From NCBI RefSeq assembly GCF_001649575.2, contig NC_051436.1:10734664-10798663 (forward strand): a DNA stretch of 64,000 nucleotides. Reading direction: 5' to 3'. Origin of the DNA: Kryptolebias marmoratus. Lineage: Eukaryota; Chordata; Actinopteri; Cyprinodontiformes; Rivulidae. Shown here in pieces: positions 31,450 to 46,832 of the stretch; position 1 is the stretch's first letter; the number at the start of each line of letters is the position of its first letter. The translations under genes and the position numbers were made by a program. The notes below the pieces were generated by a model. It was given only the letters and a program-made list of their open reading frames with translations. It searched no databases and was not told the origin of the DNA.

Positions 31450-34400
31450 ACCACCGATTTCTGAAAAAATAGCATCTTTATTCGTCATCAGATGATTGAA
31501 CTTTTAACTGAGCCCATCTGTTGTGTTTTATGTTGCTGCTGTTTTAAATGTGTTGGTGCTGGGTAAGCAGCACAGCACTGCATAATATAAGAGCTTCGAT
31601 TTTAAATGAAACGAGCTCTAAGATGGCAGCAAGGTGGGGTTTGTAACAACTTCCCTATGAAATAAAAAAGTCAAATTGTTCCATCTTTGTCATCCAGTTT
31701 GACCTATAAACAGAACATTCAGGCCAGAAAGAATGACCAGAGAAAAACCACTCAGATCCAGATCTTTTCTACAAGGGTGACCTGACCAAGGGGTCAGCAG
31801 CCATAAAACAGCGATCTAAAACAACAATATAGGAGACGACATACACTTAACTTATCAACAAAAATGGTTTGACCCTTTAACAGACCCCCCCAAAATTGCT
31901 ACAATGCCTGGAAAAAGCGTACCCAAGTCAAATTAGATGATTTTCTTGAACCCTTTGGAGTACATGCATAAGCTTGGTCTCAGTGTAAAGATGACACTCT
32001 GAATTGTTAACATCAGCAGTCAAACTTTTTGTAACTTTAACTAGTATGTAGTTAGTACTCAGTGGATATTGTTGGCTCTGGAGAGACCATAGATATACCT
32101 AGTTAGGCAAAGCGGTGTCAATCAAAAGGCCTACGTGGACATTTTGAAACAGAGGTGTTTAAATCTGAAACCCCTATCAGAATCTATGAGGGTCTAAGTC
32201 AATAGGCGCCTTGGCGGGCTGCAAGTTAAAATGTTACGTTAAAGTGCAGGTGGGTGGCACAATATCTTCAATTAATTTGACTAAGAATTGGTGCAAAATA
32301 AAATAAACACAGAACTAACTAACATTTACCATTAATAACATTTTAATGTGACTTCAAAGGCCCATTACCAGTTTCAAAGTATACACATCTGAAGAAGTCA
32401 CGGTGTTAAAACCACTAAACTTTCACCTTATACCATTCCTACGGTTTGAATGCCTAAAAAAAAACAAGCTAGCAGAGACAGTCCCTTTGTTAAGGAACCT
32501 GTTGCTCCGAGCCGTCATTCAGTTGTGCAGAGTAGCCGAGCCAGACACAACTGCATGCCTCTGATGAGCAGGAACTTCCTCAACCCCGATAACGCCTCAT
32601 AATCCTCCCGTACGACCCGACCACGCCTCAAACAGCTTCTTGTGACGTGTGGGGAACGCAGGGCTCCGTCTCAAGTCATTTTCTGGCTACGTTTTGAACT
32701 CGTCCAACGAATCATCCAATCCACTGAGGCGATAATGACGCTTCCGGTATCCGAGTTTCGTTGAGGTGTCAGCTCCTCATACGCTCCCCTCTTTGTGCAA
32801 ATCTCAAAGCTGCATTCAGGCAAATCCTGACAATTCACTGTGCAATGCTAACATTTTTCAGCTGTACAGTATCCAAGTGTTTGGCCTCATTTCACCTCAT
32901 GTGAAAGCATTTCGAGATGCCCCTCGTCCCTGGGGATCGCTGCTTTTTGAGAGGAATTTTACTTATTGCAGTTTGTTCCCAGAACAGTTCTATTCCTGAG
33001 TTTGGTTCTCATTGTTCTGGTTCTGTCTGATCATCCTTTATAGTTCTGCAAAGTGTTTTAGGCTCCCGACCGTAAAGAAGTGGTGTAAATTAAAAAACAA
33101 AAAAAACAGCTTCTTTAAGCAGAGCCAAAACCAAAGTAGATGGCTGACGTCTTAAAACAAGTCCAATCTCAAAAATGTCATTGCTGTCAGTTTTCAATGA
33201 CAGCCTTCCTGCAGAAATGTTCTGATATTTCTGCAGGAAGTACCAGAGGCCTCGCCGGAAGTGCTACAGCTAGCTGCACAGAAGGAGCTTTTGCATAAAT
33301 TGCAATGAAATTTTTCAGTTTGGAGTCGTTCTAAAGATGTCAGCAATCCCCTTTGGTCTTGTCCTCACTCTGACTAGCCATTAGCTCATCATTCCAGTCA
33401 GAATTAAACTCGCTTGAGGAGCCATCTACAACAGGTAAGATATCAATTGTTCATAACCTTCCCCACATTAAAAATCCGAACCAGGCTTTTGAATCCCACA
33501 GCATGTCAAGAATACAAAGTTTATGGACTCAACAACAATTTATGGTTTTGATTTATTATTTTAAAATCAGATTATGCTTTATTTGGCTGAATAAATATCA
33601 TACATAACCGCAAGTTAAATATAAGGAAGTAAATTCTAGTAGATAAATTAAAAACACAATAAAACCGAAGCTCAAGAATCATCTGTAAACTTTAAAATGT
33701 ACAATTTTTGACACGTAGCATTCTTTTTTGAAGATTACTGAGCTTTGTGCCCAGCTGTGTTGCTCATATTTGACATTAAAGTGTCTGGAAGTGTTTTGTC
33801 TGGAAGACTCCTTAAATCTTGCAATAAATAAATGTCTGAAGACACACAATGGCACAGAGAGTTTGGTCTTAACTGGTGTACTGTTTGTACCCGGATTGTC
33901 TTTATAAGGAGGTCAGATGTGGCTTTATAATGTCCCGCTTCATCAGATTTGGGTCAACTGTCCCTAACCCATTAAAACCCCCCCTAACCATATTTTTGTC
34001 TTCTTTCTCTCACTCCACCCAACCCAATGTTAGACACCCACTGCTTTCACCATGTAAAAAAATGTAACAATTTACTTTTTTGTTTCCTGTTCTATTTCTG
34101 CCAAACTGCAGATAAACAACCGAAGCAGCTCCCAGGGATCTCCCTTCTTCCTCCTCTCTGCCGTTTGCCCATATATGTCCCGACAAGCTCCGCAGTCGCA
34201 GGAAGAGGCAGATCTGTGTTATTGTTGCAGGAGACATCAACTCTTTGGCACTGGCAGCGAGCTCCGAAGTCAAAGCACGGCCCCAAGTCCACACCCCGTC
34301 AGATACGGCTGTGTCCAGAGCGACCCCAGGAAACCACAAAACGATGGGAAGCCCTTCATGTCGGCGTTACCGAGGGGTTTCGCACGGCTCCTCGCGTTGC

Positions 34401-35615
34401 CGTTTGAACACAAACAGGGTCAGTTGGTCGCTGATGGGCACTGACAGATGGCTCGAGAGGCAGGAAGTCGCAAAAGAGGGTTGCCCAGTTTCGCCAACGG
34501 GACAGACTCAATGGCTTCCGGCCATTGGTGAACCCGTTTAGTAATGGTCTCACTTTTCCTCAGCCGGCCCCCTCCTCCCACCCACATCATCCGTTGTTCT
34601 CACAATGCCTGGAAGTAGCAGAGACCTACATCTCCCACACTGTTTTCTTAATCGTTGTTTTCCTTTATGGTTTTTCCTCTTTTCTTTTCTTTTTTTTTTC
34701 CTCTTTCACATAGAACACAATTGACCCGACACCCATCCGAACACATAAAAGCACAAGGACGCTCACATGGGCTCCACGTCCCACTGCGAACATTTGACTT
34801 CCGATTTTCGGATGCGAGAGAGAAATCTCAGCCGTGTTTAGTGTTGCAACTGAAGTGTCAAATTAAATCCAGGGGCAACTACACATTACTCTGCATTCTG
34901 TTCATGAGTGTTGAAACGCGGACACCGAGAACGCAGATGTTAACGCTGGAACTGCCTGCTGAATTAGACCAAATCAAATCCTATAGAAGGAAAGTAGCAT
35001 TCTTTGAAGGACTGCATACTGCCCACCACCTTGCATACCAAAGTTTTAGATGCTCTTTTGTTGAAAAATTATGAAGCTTTAGTCGTTCTAGTCAGTCAAA
35101 CCTTGTGTGATCTATTAGTGCTTGTATTATTTGTTGTGGATGACTGTCAGCTACTACTACCCCAAACTTTAGGTCAATATCTGTAAAACTGACCAAGCTT
35201 TCATTGGCGGTGGGCGATAATAACCCCTCTGTTTTAGTAAAAGGGCCACCCCTGCAGGTTTTTGTCCCAAGCAGCATTTATCTCCCCCCCTCCCTTCTTC
35301 TTTGAAAATCTCCTCCTGTTTGAAACTTTGTTCAAAGGACACACTTTGGTTCAAAGTTCACTTTTGCTGTGTTGAATGAACTGTGAAGTCACGACTTCAC
35401 TGACGATGAGCCAACTTTCCGCTTGTTTTTCAGCCATTCGTGACCTCCTTGCCCCAGTCCCCCTCACTCCTTTACTACCTGTCCCCCCCCACCTCTGTTT
35501 CTTCTCCTCTATCTCCTGCTTTGCTTTATATTTTGACGGATGTCCTGCGTTTTTCATCCATGTCTCTGTGCAGCTTCACAGGATGTATTCATAACTCTTT
35601 GTGTGTGTTAGTTCG

Positions 35616-35647
<32 letters not shown>

Positions 35648-37600
35648 GGGGGAAGTTCCTGCACATCTGTCGGCTGCATTTCTCTCACTCAGGGTGGGGT
35701 AACTGTTGTTTTTCAGCACTAAGAGAAGGTGTCTCCCATCTAGAAAGATCTAGTTTGTCTTGCTTCCTTCCTCTCGGTCCTCATAACACTTTGCCTCTGC
35801 TTTCAGGCAGCAAGCCAGAGGCTTCCGGACAAAGTATGGAGGACTTATTACCTCCGCAAAGGAGATAATGTGGTTGGTTGTTTTTTTTCTTCTTAGGACA
35901 AATACTCAAAGCTATGCACGAGTCTTCATGAATCTTCACCACAGTTAGGACATACGATGCTTTAGGAATCCTGGTTTCTTTATATTTTGCTTTCAAGAAG
36001 CCAGACTTTCCTGTAATATTTTAAATTGGTCCTGATCAGTAACGCTTCAAGCTTCTTGAAGGTCTTTCAGAGTTTCGCTTTGGGCTTTGTCTGCTTGTTC
36101 CCCTCATCCAGTCCTCGTTACGGGACATGACAGCATATTGGACAGATGAACTGTTCCTGAAAGTTTTCTCTTTAAAAAAGAGAGAAAAATCCAGTAAAAA
36201 CCCAACTGCAGAGAGGCGTATTATTCTTCACTTTATGATCTACTGTTTGACAAGTTTTCAGCTAATAGCTCTTTGGGAATCACCTTGTCTAATTGTGATA
36301 TCTAAGGTATTTTTCATAGATTTGACTAAATAAATAGGAACAAGTTGTGTCTTTGTGACAAATATCAGCTAGTAAAATCTGCAGAATGATTCCTAAAGAC
36401 CAGCCATGAATAAAGAAAAAACAACAACACACAAACTACATTATGTATGGTATTTTTTGTGAATTCGACAACAAGATTTGGAAACAAATAGAGAACTCTC
36501 TGTTGGTGCATTTAGCTGATTCTTGGGCCCAGTCTTTGTCCACAATCTCAAAGATCCAGTTTAAGAACTAACAGACCCTGGCCTCCTTTAAGAACTTACG
36601 ATTTTTAATATTTACAGTACACGGTATGACTTGTTTTTTTGGAACATACGTTGCCAATTTACCAGCGTCTACGAACAAATTCTCTACTTGTTTGCTATCT
36701 AGTCCACTTTATAGCGAGGACAAACAAGTGGACAATGCTGACTAAAATCAAAGTAGTTACCCAGTTACCCAAAATGCAAAGCGTTGTCAGGTTGTGTAGC
36801 TACGACGAGTCCATTCACTATTGTGTCTTGGTGACCAGCTGCTAGTAACAAAGTCACGGGCCTAGCTAGTATTTTAGCTAGTTGCTAGCTCAAGAGCTGA
36901 TCTAAAATCAGTTATTTAAGTTGTCTGCTATGTGTCGACACCAAAAGTGGTAAAACTGGTTCATTCTTCTCTGAATGATTCAAAAGTCGATCATTTCTTG
37001 ACTGAAAATGGGTGAAAAAGCTGCCAAAGTCCAAATAAAACCTTTGAAAGACCTTCAGAAAGCCAGAAAAACTGATCAAGACCATTTTAAAAGACTGCAC
37101 ACAATTCTGGCTCATTTAAAGTAAAATATGTAAAAAAAAACAACCCTTTGTACAGTTCAACTTTTAGTTTTTAAACCAGATATGATTGGCAACGAAGCAT
37201 TTCATAGCTTGGCTTTCAGTGCCTCTTTCTTCTGGTTAAACATCAACCTGAATTTTTTTGAAAAATGACTTGTTGCGATAACATCTCAATGATTGGAGAA
37301 CAGCTTGTTTATTAAACAATGAGCTGGTGTTCCAGCTTCTGTTGTGGTGGTTTCCTTTGTCCTGGAGAGGGCCGAAGGGTATAGGAAGGCGTTGGTGGGG
37401 GATGTTCTGCAGCTCGCCCCTGGACAGACAGGCACGTACCGCATCTCCCCGAGGGCTTCAACTACATATTTTTTCACCGTGGCACGAAAACACACCGAGC
37501 TTTCCTGCCATTACTTCTCGCAGAGCCATGGGGGTTTAGAAAAACTAATAGGCTACTAAAAATACTTGGAGCCTGGAGGCCAGGCCGTGGCTTTTCCTGC
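31450..37600. other. Intergenic region between the kinase gene and bcl6b
   Basis: No gene recognised on either strand. It holds a family A copy (about 33290-33465), an inverted family B copy (about 35085-35200), a TG microsatellite (35617-35645), and C- or T-runs near 35285 and 34685. The frames at 34010-34553 overlap each other on both strands and show no family resemblance. Confidence 0.5.
35617..35645. repeat. (TG)n microsatellite
   Basis: About fourteen TG dinucleotides in an otherwise T/C-rich stretch. Confidence 0.9.
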
Positions 37601-37682
37601 TCTGCTTCCACCTCGCGCGTGGGGCCATTGAGGAAAGAGGAAACAAGCAGCTTTGGTTGTAAGGGAGTTTCCTGCAGGACAT

Positions 37683-38129
37683 TATAAAGAGCTCCCCGTC
37701 GGCGATCTGTGCTCACAGAGTTACCTCTGAACCAGAGGAGGCTGCTCCTCGTCTCTGACTGCTGACCGAACACCGAGCCAAGGGTTTGACGGCACAGCGG
37801 TGAACGTTCATTCTCGTCCCTGCTGGTCGGGGTGAGTCCTGATTCTCTAAAAACTGATATCTCTTTTTCTCTTATCTCTTTTCCTTTTCTTTGGTTGTCT
37901 GAATATTGTTTGCTTCACTAGCCTGTTTAGTTTTGACCTTATTTTACAAATATACCTGTAATGAGGAAGAATTATGACATTTTGCAAATTTGTCAGATTC
38001 GGAATTACCATTTGTTATGAATAAATAACTAGTTTTTTTTCCTCATACAGGTACGAGTAGGGAGCTGGTCTCACCTAACAGATGTGTCTGGGACACTTCA
38101 ACATATTTATTCTATCAGTTGCATACAGG
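37683..38129 (+). promoter_or_regulatory. bcl6b promoter and two untranslated exons (inferred)
   Basis: TATAAA at 37683-37688 would place a start near 37713. The first exon would end at 37831 (TCGGG|GTGAGT). A second non-coding exon, 38051-38129, lies between TCATACAG and ACAG|GTAGGT. The coding exon begins at 38216. This follows from motif and splice-site appearance only. Confidence 0.45.
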
Positions 38130-38230
38130 TAGGTCCATCTAAAACTAAATGAATGCAAGCGTTCATCATTTCAGTTGGTTTAGGAATACCGTATGTCATA
38201 TAATTTTGCTGACAGATCCGGGCGAGCCTG

Positions 38231-41766
<3,536 letters not shown>

Positions 41767-41901
41767 GGAGGGGGGGGGGGCTCACTGCGCACCCCTCGCG
41801 TCCGTCAGGAAAATGTCAAATCACCAGATTTGTTTCTAACCCAAGGTGCCAGTCAACGTCTTTTAGGCTACAAAAAAAAAAAAGAAAAAAGAAAAAAGCA
41901 G

Positions 41902-41907
41902 AATAAA
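41902..41907 (+). terminator. bcl6b poly(A) signal AATAAA
   Basis: AATAAA lies 136 bp after the stop, preceded by an A-rich tract. A second option is ATTAAA near 42389. Confidence 0.5.
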
Positions 41908-42570
41908 CATTTTTATTTAGAGTAACAAAGAGATAGTTAGCATATCGTTGGACGAGGTTTGGATCCCAGTAATGCTTTAGAGGAAATGTTGGGAGTGGGC
42001 CGAGGCAAGTCATTGTAAAGGTTTGAGAGGAGTCGTAAAGAGGGGAAGAGAGTTTCGAAGATGAATTTGACAGAAAGAGCAAGTTTGTGAACGATGGAAG
42101 GAAGGCTAAAGCAAGTCGAAGTAAGCGTCAGTGAGGGGTTTGTAAGGTTTGGATCGGATTAAATATTTTAAATCTTAGCAGAGCACTTCGTTGGTTTTTC
42201 TCTCGTAAATGTGTATTTAACTCAGATTTATCTTAATCTCACGGCCTGGGGCCTGAAAGAATGTATCTGTGCAGTAATAGATTTATAAACTGATCGTGTT
42301 GTGACCGCCGAAGGCGTTCAGACGAGACAACTGGAAGCAACTGAATTGTTATCGACCGTTTGAAGTTCATTTGCGGGACAAATTTAAATTAAAGCCTTTT
42401 TCTATCATCTGGTGTTCGGTGTTCATTCACTCTAACTTGTTTTTGTTTTTATTATTGTCTTTAACTGTAACTATAGCAGACAGATTTAACATACCCCCCG
42501 AACGCCCTTCCTCTCGTTAGCAAACCCTTTCTGCTCGTGATTCACCTCATGAATCTGTTGGGTTTTTTTT

Positions 42571-42855
42571 TTATTTTGGTGTGGAAACAATGAATCCGAG
42601 GGCACCTGTTTCCTCCCGGGTGCTTGCGCTCCACGTTCGCAGGACCAGTCGACGCCACGTGCGGCGGCTTCCTGGAGGTCGGCGGTGAGGGGGGCCCCCG
42701 CAGTCCCCCCCCGCTGAACTCTCCCACCCTCTGCCGTCGCCCGTTTCCTGCTCCACGATGAGTCTGCTGGACTCATTGTCTGCGCTCGCCTCGACAAAAC
42801 ACTGGAGGCTCGGACGGGACTTTCCGAGCTTCAGCAACTCTCCCTCCACCCATCC
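42571..42855 (-). other. Unassigned open frame with an acceptor-like start
   Basis: On the minus strand TTTTCTTCTGTACAG precedes an open frame of about 90 codons whose first half reads like ordinary protein (WVEGELLKLGKSRPSLQCFV, then EASADNESSRLIVEQETGDG). The second half is GC-rich and low in complexity. No partner exon was found, and I recognise no family. It may be chance. Confidence 0.2.
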
Positions 42856-43039
42856 TGTACAGAAGAAAACATAAATAAAAATAAAAGAAGTCCTCCGGTC
42901 ATCTAATTAGATTTAACGCAAAGGTTCTCCCCATCAATCAGTTCATAAAAGTCCAAAAAAACCTTTGAATGCCTATCACCCGCCGCCCTTAATGCCAGAG
43001 TTTTAGCTTGTGATGAAGATGACCTTACAGCCATTTGGA

Positions 43040-43560
43040 GCTGTCACAATCAGCTACTACTACGTCAAGTTTCAGCTCAATATTGGCAAAAATGACCGAG
43101 CTGTAGCCGTGTTTATGTTGGATGATACTGATTAGCTGTGGCGGCCATCTTGATTTGAGCTGACTCCAAAGGTCGACCGCTTTCTGAAAGTTTCATCAAA
43201 GTCCGTCCACTGGTTCGTGACACATTTTGCTAACAGACAAACGGGGCTCACTCCAACAGTTAGCATTAAAGTTTTAAGGAAAAACTCCTCTGTGGTGTGT
43301 AGCGCTTGGAGCCCGTGCTGTGAGTGACTCTCAGCTACTACCACACCAAATCTTAGTGCAATATCTGCAAAACTGACTGGGTTGTAGCCGTCTTTGTGTT
43401 TTCTAAGGTCAGTTGGATGTGGTGGACATCTCTAATGGGTTCGGCTCCATAACTTAATGAGCTGTCGATGAACATCCAATGATTATTTCCTGAAAATCTC
43501 AAGGAAATTTGTTCATCGGTTCATGAGATATTTTGCTAACAAACAGACAGAGTTAATGGG
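43040..43560 (-). repeat. Tandem inverted copies of family B repeat
   Basis: TCTCAGCTACTACCACACCA and GATATTTTGCTAACAAACAG are reverse complements of the family B blocks. Two units lie head to tail, about 300 bp each. Confidence 0.7.
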
Positions 43561-44039
43561 AGGGAGAGCTCTCTGTTAGCGCTGAGCGATGGAGCGTGGC
43601 ACTGTGAGGAATCGCTTAATGGCGACCTCTGCTGGACTTAATAACTCACTGCAGGCAACCCGGATCGAGCAAAGAGACTGAAATACGGACACCGAATGAT
43701 TACTCCAGTTAATTTGAATAAAACCAAAGTAATGTGTAATACAGTGAGTGAAATGCAAAACTTACAAGACTGTTTTTGCACGTAAGAACAAGTGACAATT
43801 TGAAATGAAAGTGAAAACTGTAAAAATCATTATAGGACATTAAAGAGCTTATGTCACACATTTGGAACTCAAGGCCTGCGGGCCACATCTGGCCCTTTGG
43901 TAACATTTTACCTGCCGGTCTGTGACAGACTGAGTCTCTGTCGCATAATCTGGTGTAACTTTCTGAGCAAACTTCAACAGGGATAAAGCACAGCAATATC
44001 CATCTTGCCCACCTGAAACAGCGGGGATCGTTCTGAGCG

Positions 44040-44300
44040 TTTTTGATCACCTGAGTTTGGAGGGAGAGTTTAATCCTAACAGGACTGACGAGCTAACGAC
44101 AAGGCCGGACGGATGGATGTTGGATGGATGGATGAATGTTTGGATGTTTGGATAAATGGATGGATGGATGGATGAATGTTTGGATGGATGTTTGGATGGA
44201 TGGATGTTGGATGGATGTTTGGATGGATGGATCTGCCTCCTCCTCTTTCCTAATAAAGTTTAATATATGATTAATTCCTACTGCAGGTAAGATATTTACT
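44040..44300. repeat. Family A arms around a (GGAT)n stretch
   Basis: AGGACTGACGAGCTAACGAC (44081-44100) and TGCAGGTAAGATATTTACTA (44282-44301) are family A ends. Between them lies GGATGGATG-type satellite (about 44109-44234), the complement of the array at 21129. Confidence 0.6.
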
Positions 44301-44435
44301 ACTAACAGTCCTTCAAACTAAAACAAGCTGTGCGTTTATCACACAAACAAACAGCTCCAGCCCTCAGGACCCCTGCCCGTCTTCTCTCTGCATTAAATCT
44401 GATTGATTTAATCAGAAACTGCCCACGCTGATCCA

Positions 44436-45302
44436 ACATGGCGGCTGGGACACCTGTAGCGGCCTCAGCTCTCACTGCGCAGACTCAGCAGCGCGTGCAG
44501 GGCTCCTGTCGCTCTCGCTGAAGTCTCGTGTTGATGCATTTTGTAGTTTTCTGCTTTCTGCAGTAAACCCTGGACCCCGGGGAGCTGACGGACACACACA
44601 GAGGGAGAAAAGGTGAGTTCAGTTTCAGGAAACTTTCAGCTCCGGCTCGTTCCGGTCTGATCCGGAGGTTTTTAGTTTTTACTGCAGCTGATCTCTGATA
44701 AAACTCTCCGAAACTTCAGGAATATTCTACAACAGCATGGCTCTGTTCGCAGCACGTTAACAGAGACGACTTAAACCATTTCTAACTTTTAAATAAAATA
44801 AAACTGCTGAAAAAAAGCGCCCCTGTGGAGATGAATTAGTCTCGATGAGCGCTGCGTTCAAGTACAACTCGTAAAATCAATTATCACCAATAAAAAAGCC
44901 TTTAACGTAAAAATAGACGTCAAAGTTTCAAGGCTCATAATTCATTGGCTAATTTGAGAACAATGATCTATTAGTAGATTTATTAAAAGATTTATTAAGG
45001 ATTTAAACTCTGCCTGAGACACCGGTCGCTTTAATGCTGAGCACTCTTTCAAAATAAAACTGACATTTCCCTGCAGCCTCATTTCACAGCTCATAAATGA
45101 TATTAGGGGTCAGTTTTCCAGTCTGGTAAATTTGTTTAAATCATTTAAAGAAGTCTCATCACGTGATACTGGTAACTTTAAACCTGCTTCTTTGGATTTA
45201 TCTCAATATTTTCAGAATATAAGTCCAGTTTTGTTTTTTAACTTTTTTTTTTTTTGATTTATATGCGCAGGCCTCCTGCAGAACAGAACAGCGCCTTCAC
45301 CG
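44436..45302 (+). promoter_or_regulatory. slc16a13 promoter region and untranslated exons (inferred)
   Basis: CATGGCGGC at 44437-44445 resembles the YY1 motif found just after TATA-less starts. An exon would end at 44610 (GAAAAG|GTGAGT). A 32-bp exon, 45271-45302, lies between ATGCGCAG and CACCG|GTGAGG. Both precede the coding exon whose acceptor is at 46810-46811. Confidence 0.4.
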
Positions 45303-45333
45303 GTGAGGAGGACAGGATGAGCTGAAGTGTCCC

Positions 45334-45418
45334 CAGCGGGGGTGTCCAACCCTGGTCCCCGAGGGACACGTCCTGCATGTTTTACTGGCTTCGCTGCTCC
45401 AACTCGCCCGATTCAACG
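45334..45418. mobile_element. hAT hairpin MITE, copy 3 (left half only)
   Basis: GGGGGTGTCCAACCCTGGTC through CTGCTCCAACTCGCCCGATTC matches the left arm of the 212-bp hairpins; the right arm is absent. Confidence 0.65.
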
Positions 45419-46009
45419 GTCACTTATTTTACACGACGTGTTCTCGTTTATTTTGCATTACTTTGTAGACACTTTAACACTGAAGAGACTTTTTTATTGT
45501 GTTGTTTTTTCTGCCAAAAAGGCCGGTTTATATGGTTTGAATGCACGGCAGACACAGATGATACAAACTCCACCAAAAAAAACTAATGCAAAGAAGAAAA
45601 AAAAATGCTGTGATTACAGAAAATAGGCAGGAGCAAAAAGAACAAAACACTTAAAAAAAACAAAAATACACCAGCAAGTAATAAAAAAAAGTTGCAAACT
45701 CACTCTACAAAATAAAGGACCACCAGGGGGACTCCAGGTTGGACTCAGCGGCGTCTTCCTGCCGTTTGACCCGGTTCTGGCAGCTCACCCCCGTGTCTCC
45801 TGCCTCCTAAACATGGTGGTTTACTTAGGGACCGTCAACAAATTACCGAACCAATGACGCTTGAAAAAACAAAAATGAAATCACCTCCACGTCATGAGAA
45901 CTTCTGACCCAAGCGTTAGCGTTGAATTGTTTCACTGGACTGGGCTAATAAGACGCTCCTAATTGTGTCTGAATTTAAAGCGTTTCATATTTATTTATTT
46001 TTTAATGAA

Positions 46010-46185
46010 AAATTAAGGGGCTGCGGTGGTCGGTGCCGCGGTCTTGTGAGCCTGAGGTTGCGGGTTCGAGCCCAGGTTTAGGCTGGAAAGGAAGGCCATC
46101 CGGCGTGAAACAAATCGCCAAATCGTTCGCTCGCTGTGGCGCCCCCTGAAGAAGGGAGCAGCCGAAAGAACCGTTTCATTAGACC
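46010..46185 (+). mobile_element. tRNA-derived SINE
   Basis: The head has A-box-like GGTCGGTGCCGCGG and B-box GGGTTCGAGCCC, as in RNA polymerase III promoters. The body has GGAAGGCCATCCGGCGTGAA and TGTGGCGCCCCCTGAAGAAG, blocks I know from fish SINEs. It lies in a 5' intron of slc16a13. Confidence 0.7.
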
Positions 46186-46302
46186 GAATTAATAAGATAC
46201 ACTGCTAATGAAACGATTCAACACTAATTTTTCATCTCCTCATTTTCACGTTGGTCAAACATCTAACCGCGTGTTTAGTCTCGACTGAAAGCTTTAACAG
46301 CC

Positions 46303-46500
46303 CAGGGGTCTCCAATCTTGGTCCTTGAGTGCCACCATCCTCAATGTTTTACTTGTTCCTCTGCTCCAACACACCTGATTTCAATCAATGGGTGATTAAC
46401 AGGCTTCTGCAGAACATGAAGAGGTGATTTAACCACTGAATCAGGTGTGTTGGAGCAGAGAAACAAGGAAAACATGGAGGACAGTGGCCCTCTGGTCCAG
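46303..46500. mobile_element. hAT hairpin MITE, copy 4 (right end lost)
   Basis: Starts CAGGGGTCTCCAATCTTGGT and runs through the shared centre (TTCTGCAGAACATGAAGAGG) to GTGGCCCTCTGGTCCAG, where the terminal arm is missing. Confidence 0.75.
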
Positions 46501-46832
46501 TGAGTGTTGGTTAAGGAGTTTATTAGTTTGCAGAACCCACTGAACTCTAAAGTGATCAGTAACGTCTCATCAGGAGTCTGTCACCTTTCACTTACATCAG
46601 GTAAATAAAGGCTTGTGAAGCAACTCGGTCACACATACAGGACACAAACAGAGTTTATTGGCCAGCTGGAAGTTAATCATTACGCTTCTGAAACAACTAC
46701 AGAGTCTAAGACTCGTGCAGCACATTTGCTTTCCCCGAAGCCCTTTCTTAAAGACGCCCTCGGGACGCGGCCAGCTCACCCGCGCTCTCGTTGCGCGTCG
46801 TTTTCCCTCAGGTGGACCGTCCCCAACGAGAC

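Noticed and set aside
34010..34560. Cluster of overlapping open frames on both strands, possibly a gene
   Set aside because: Four frames overlap in the same 500 bp, none has splice partners or family motifs, and the stretch is simply moderately GC-rich.
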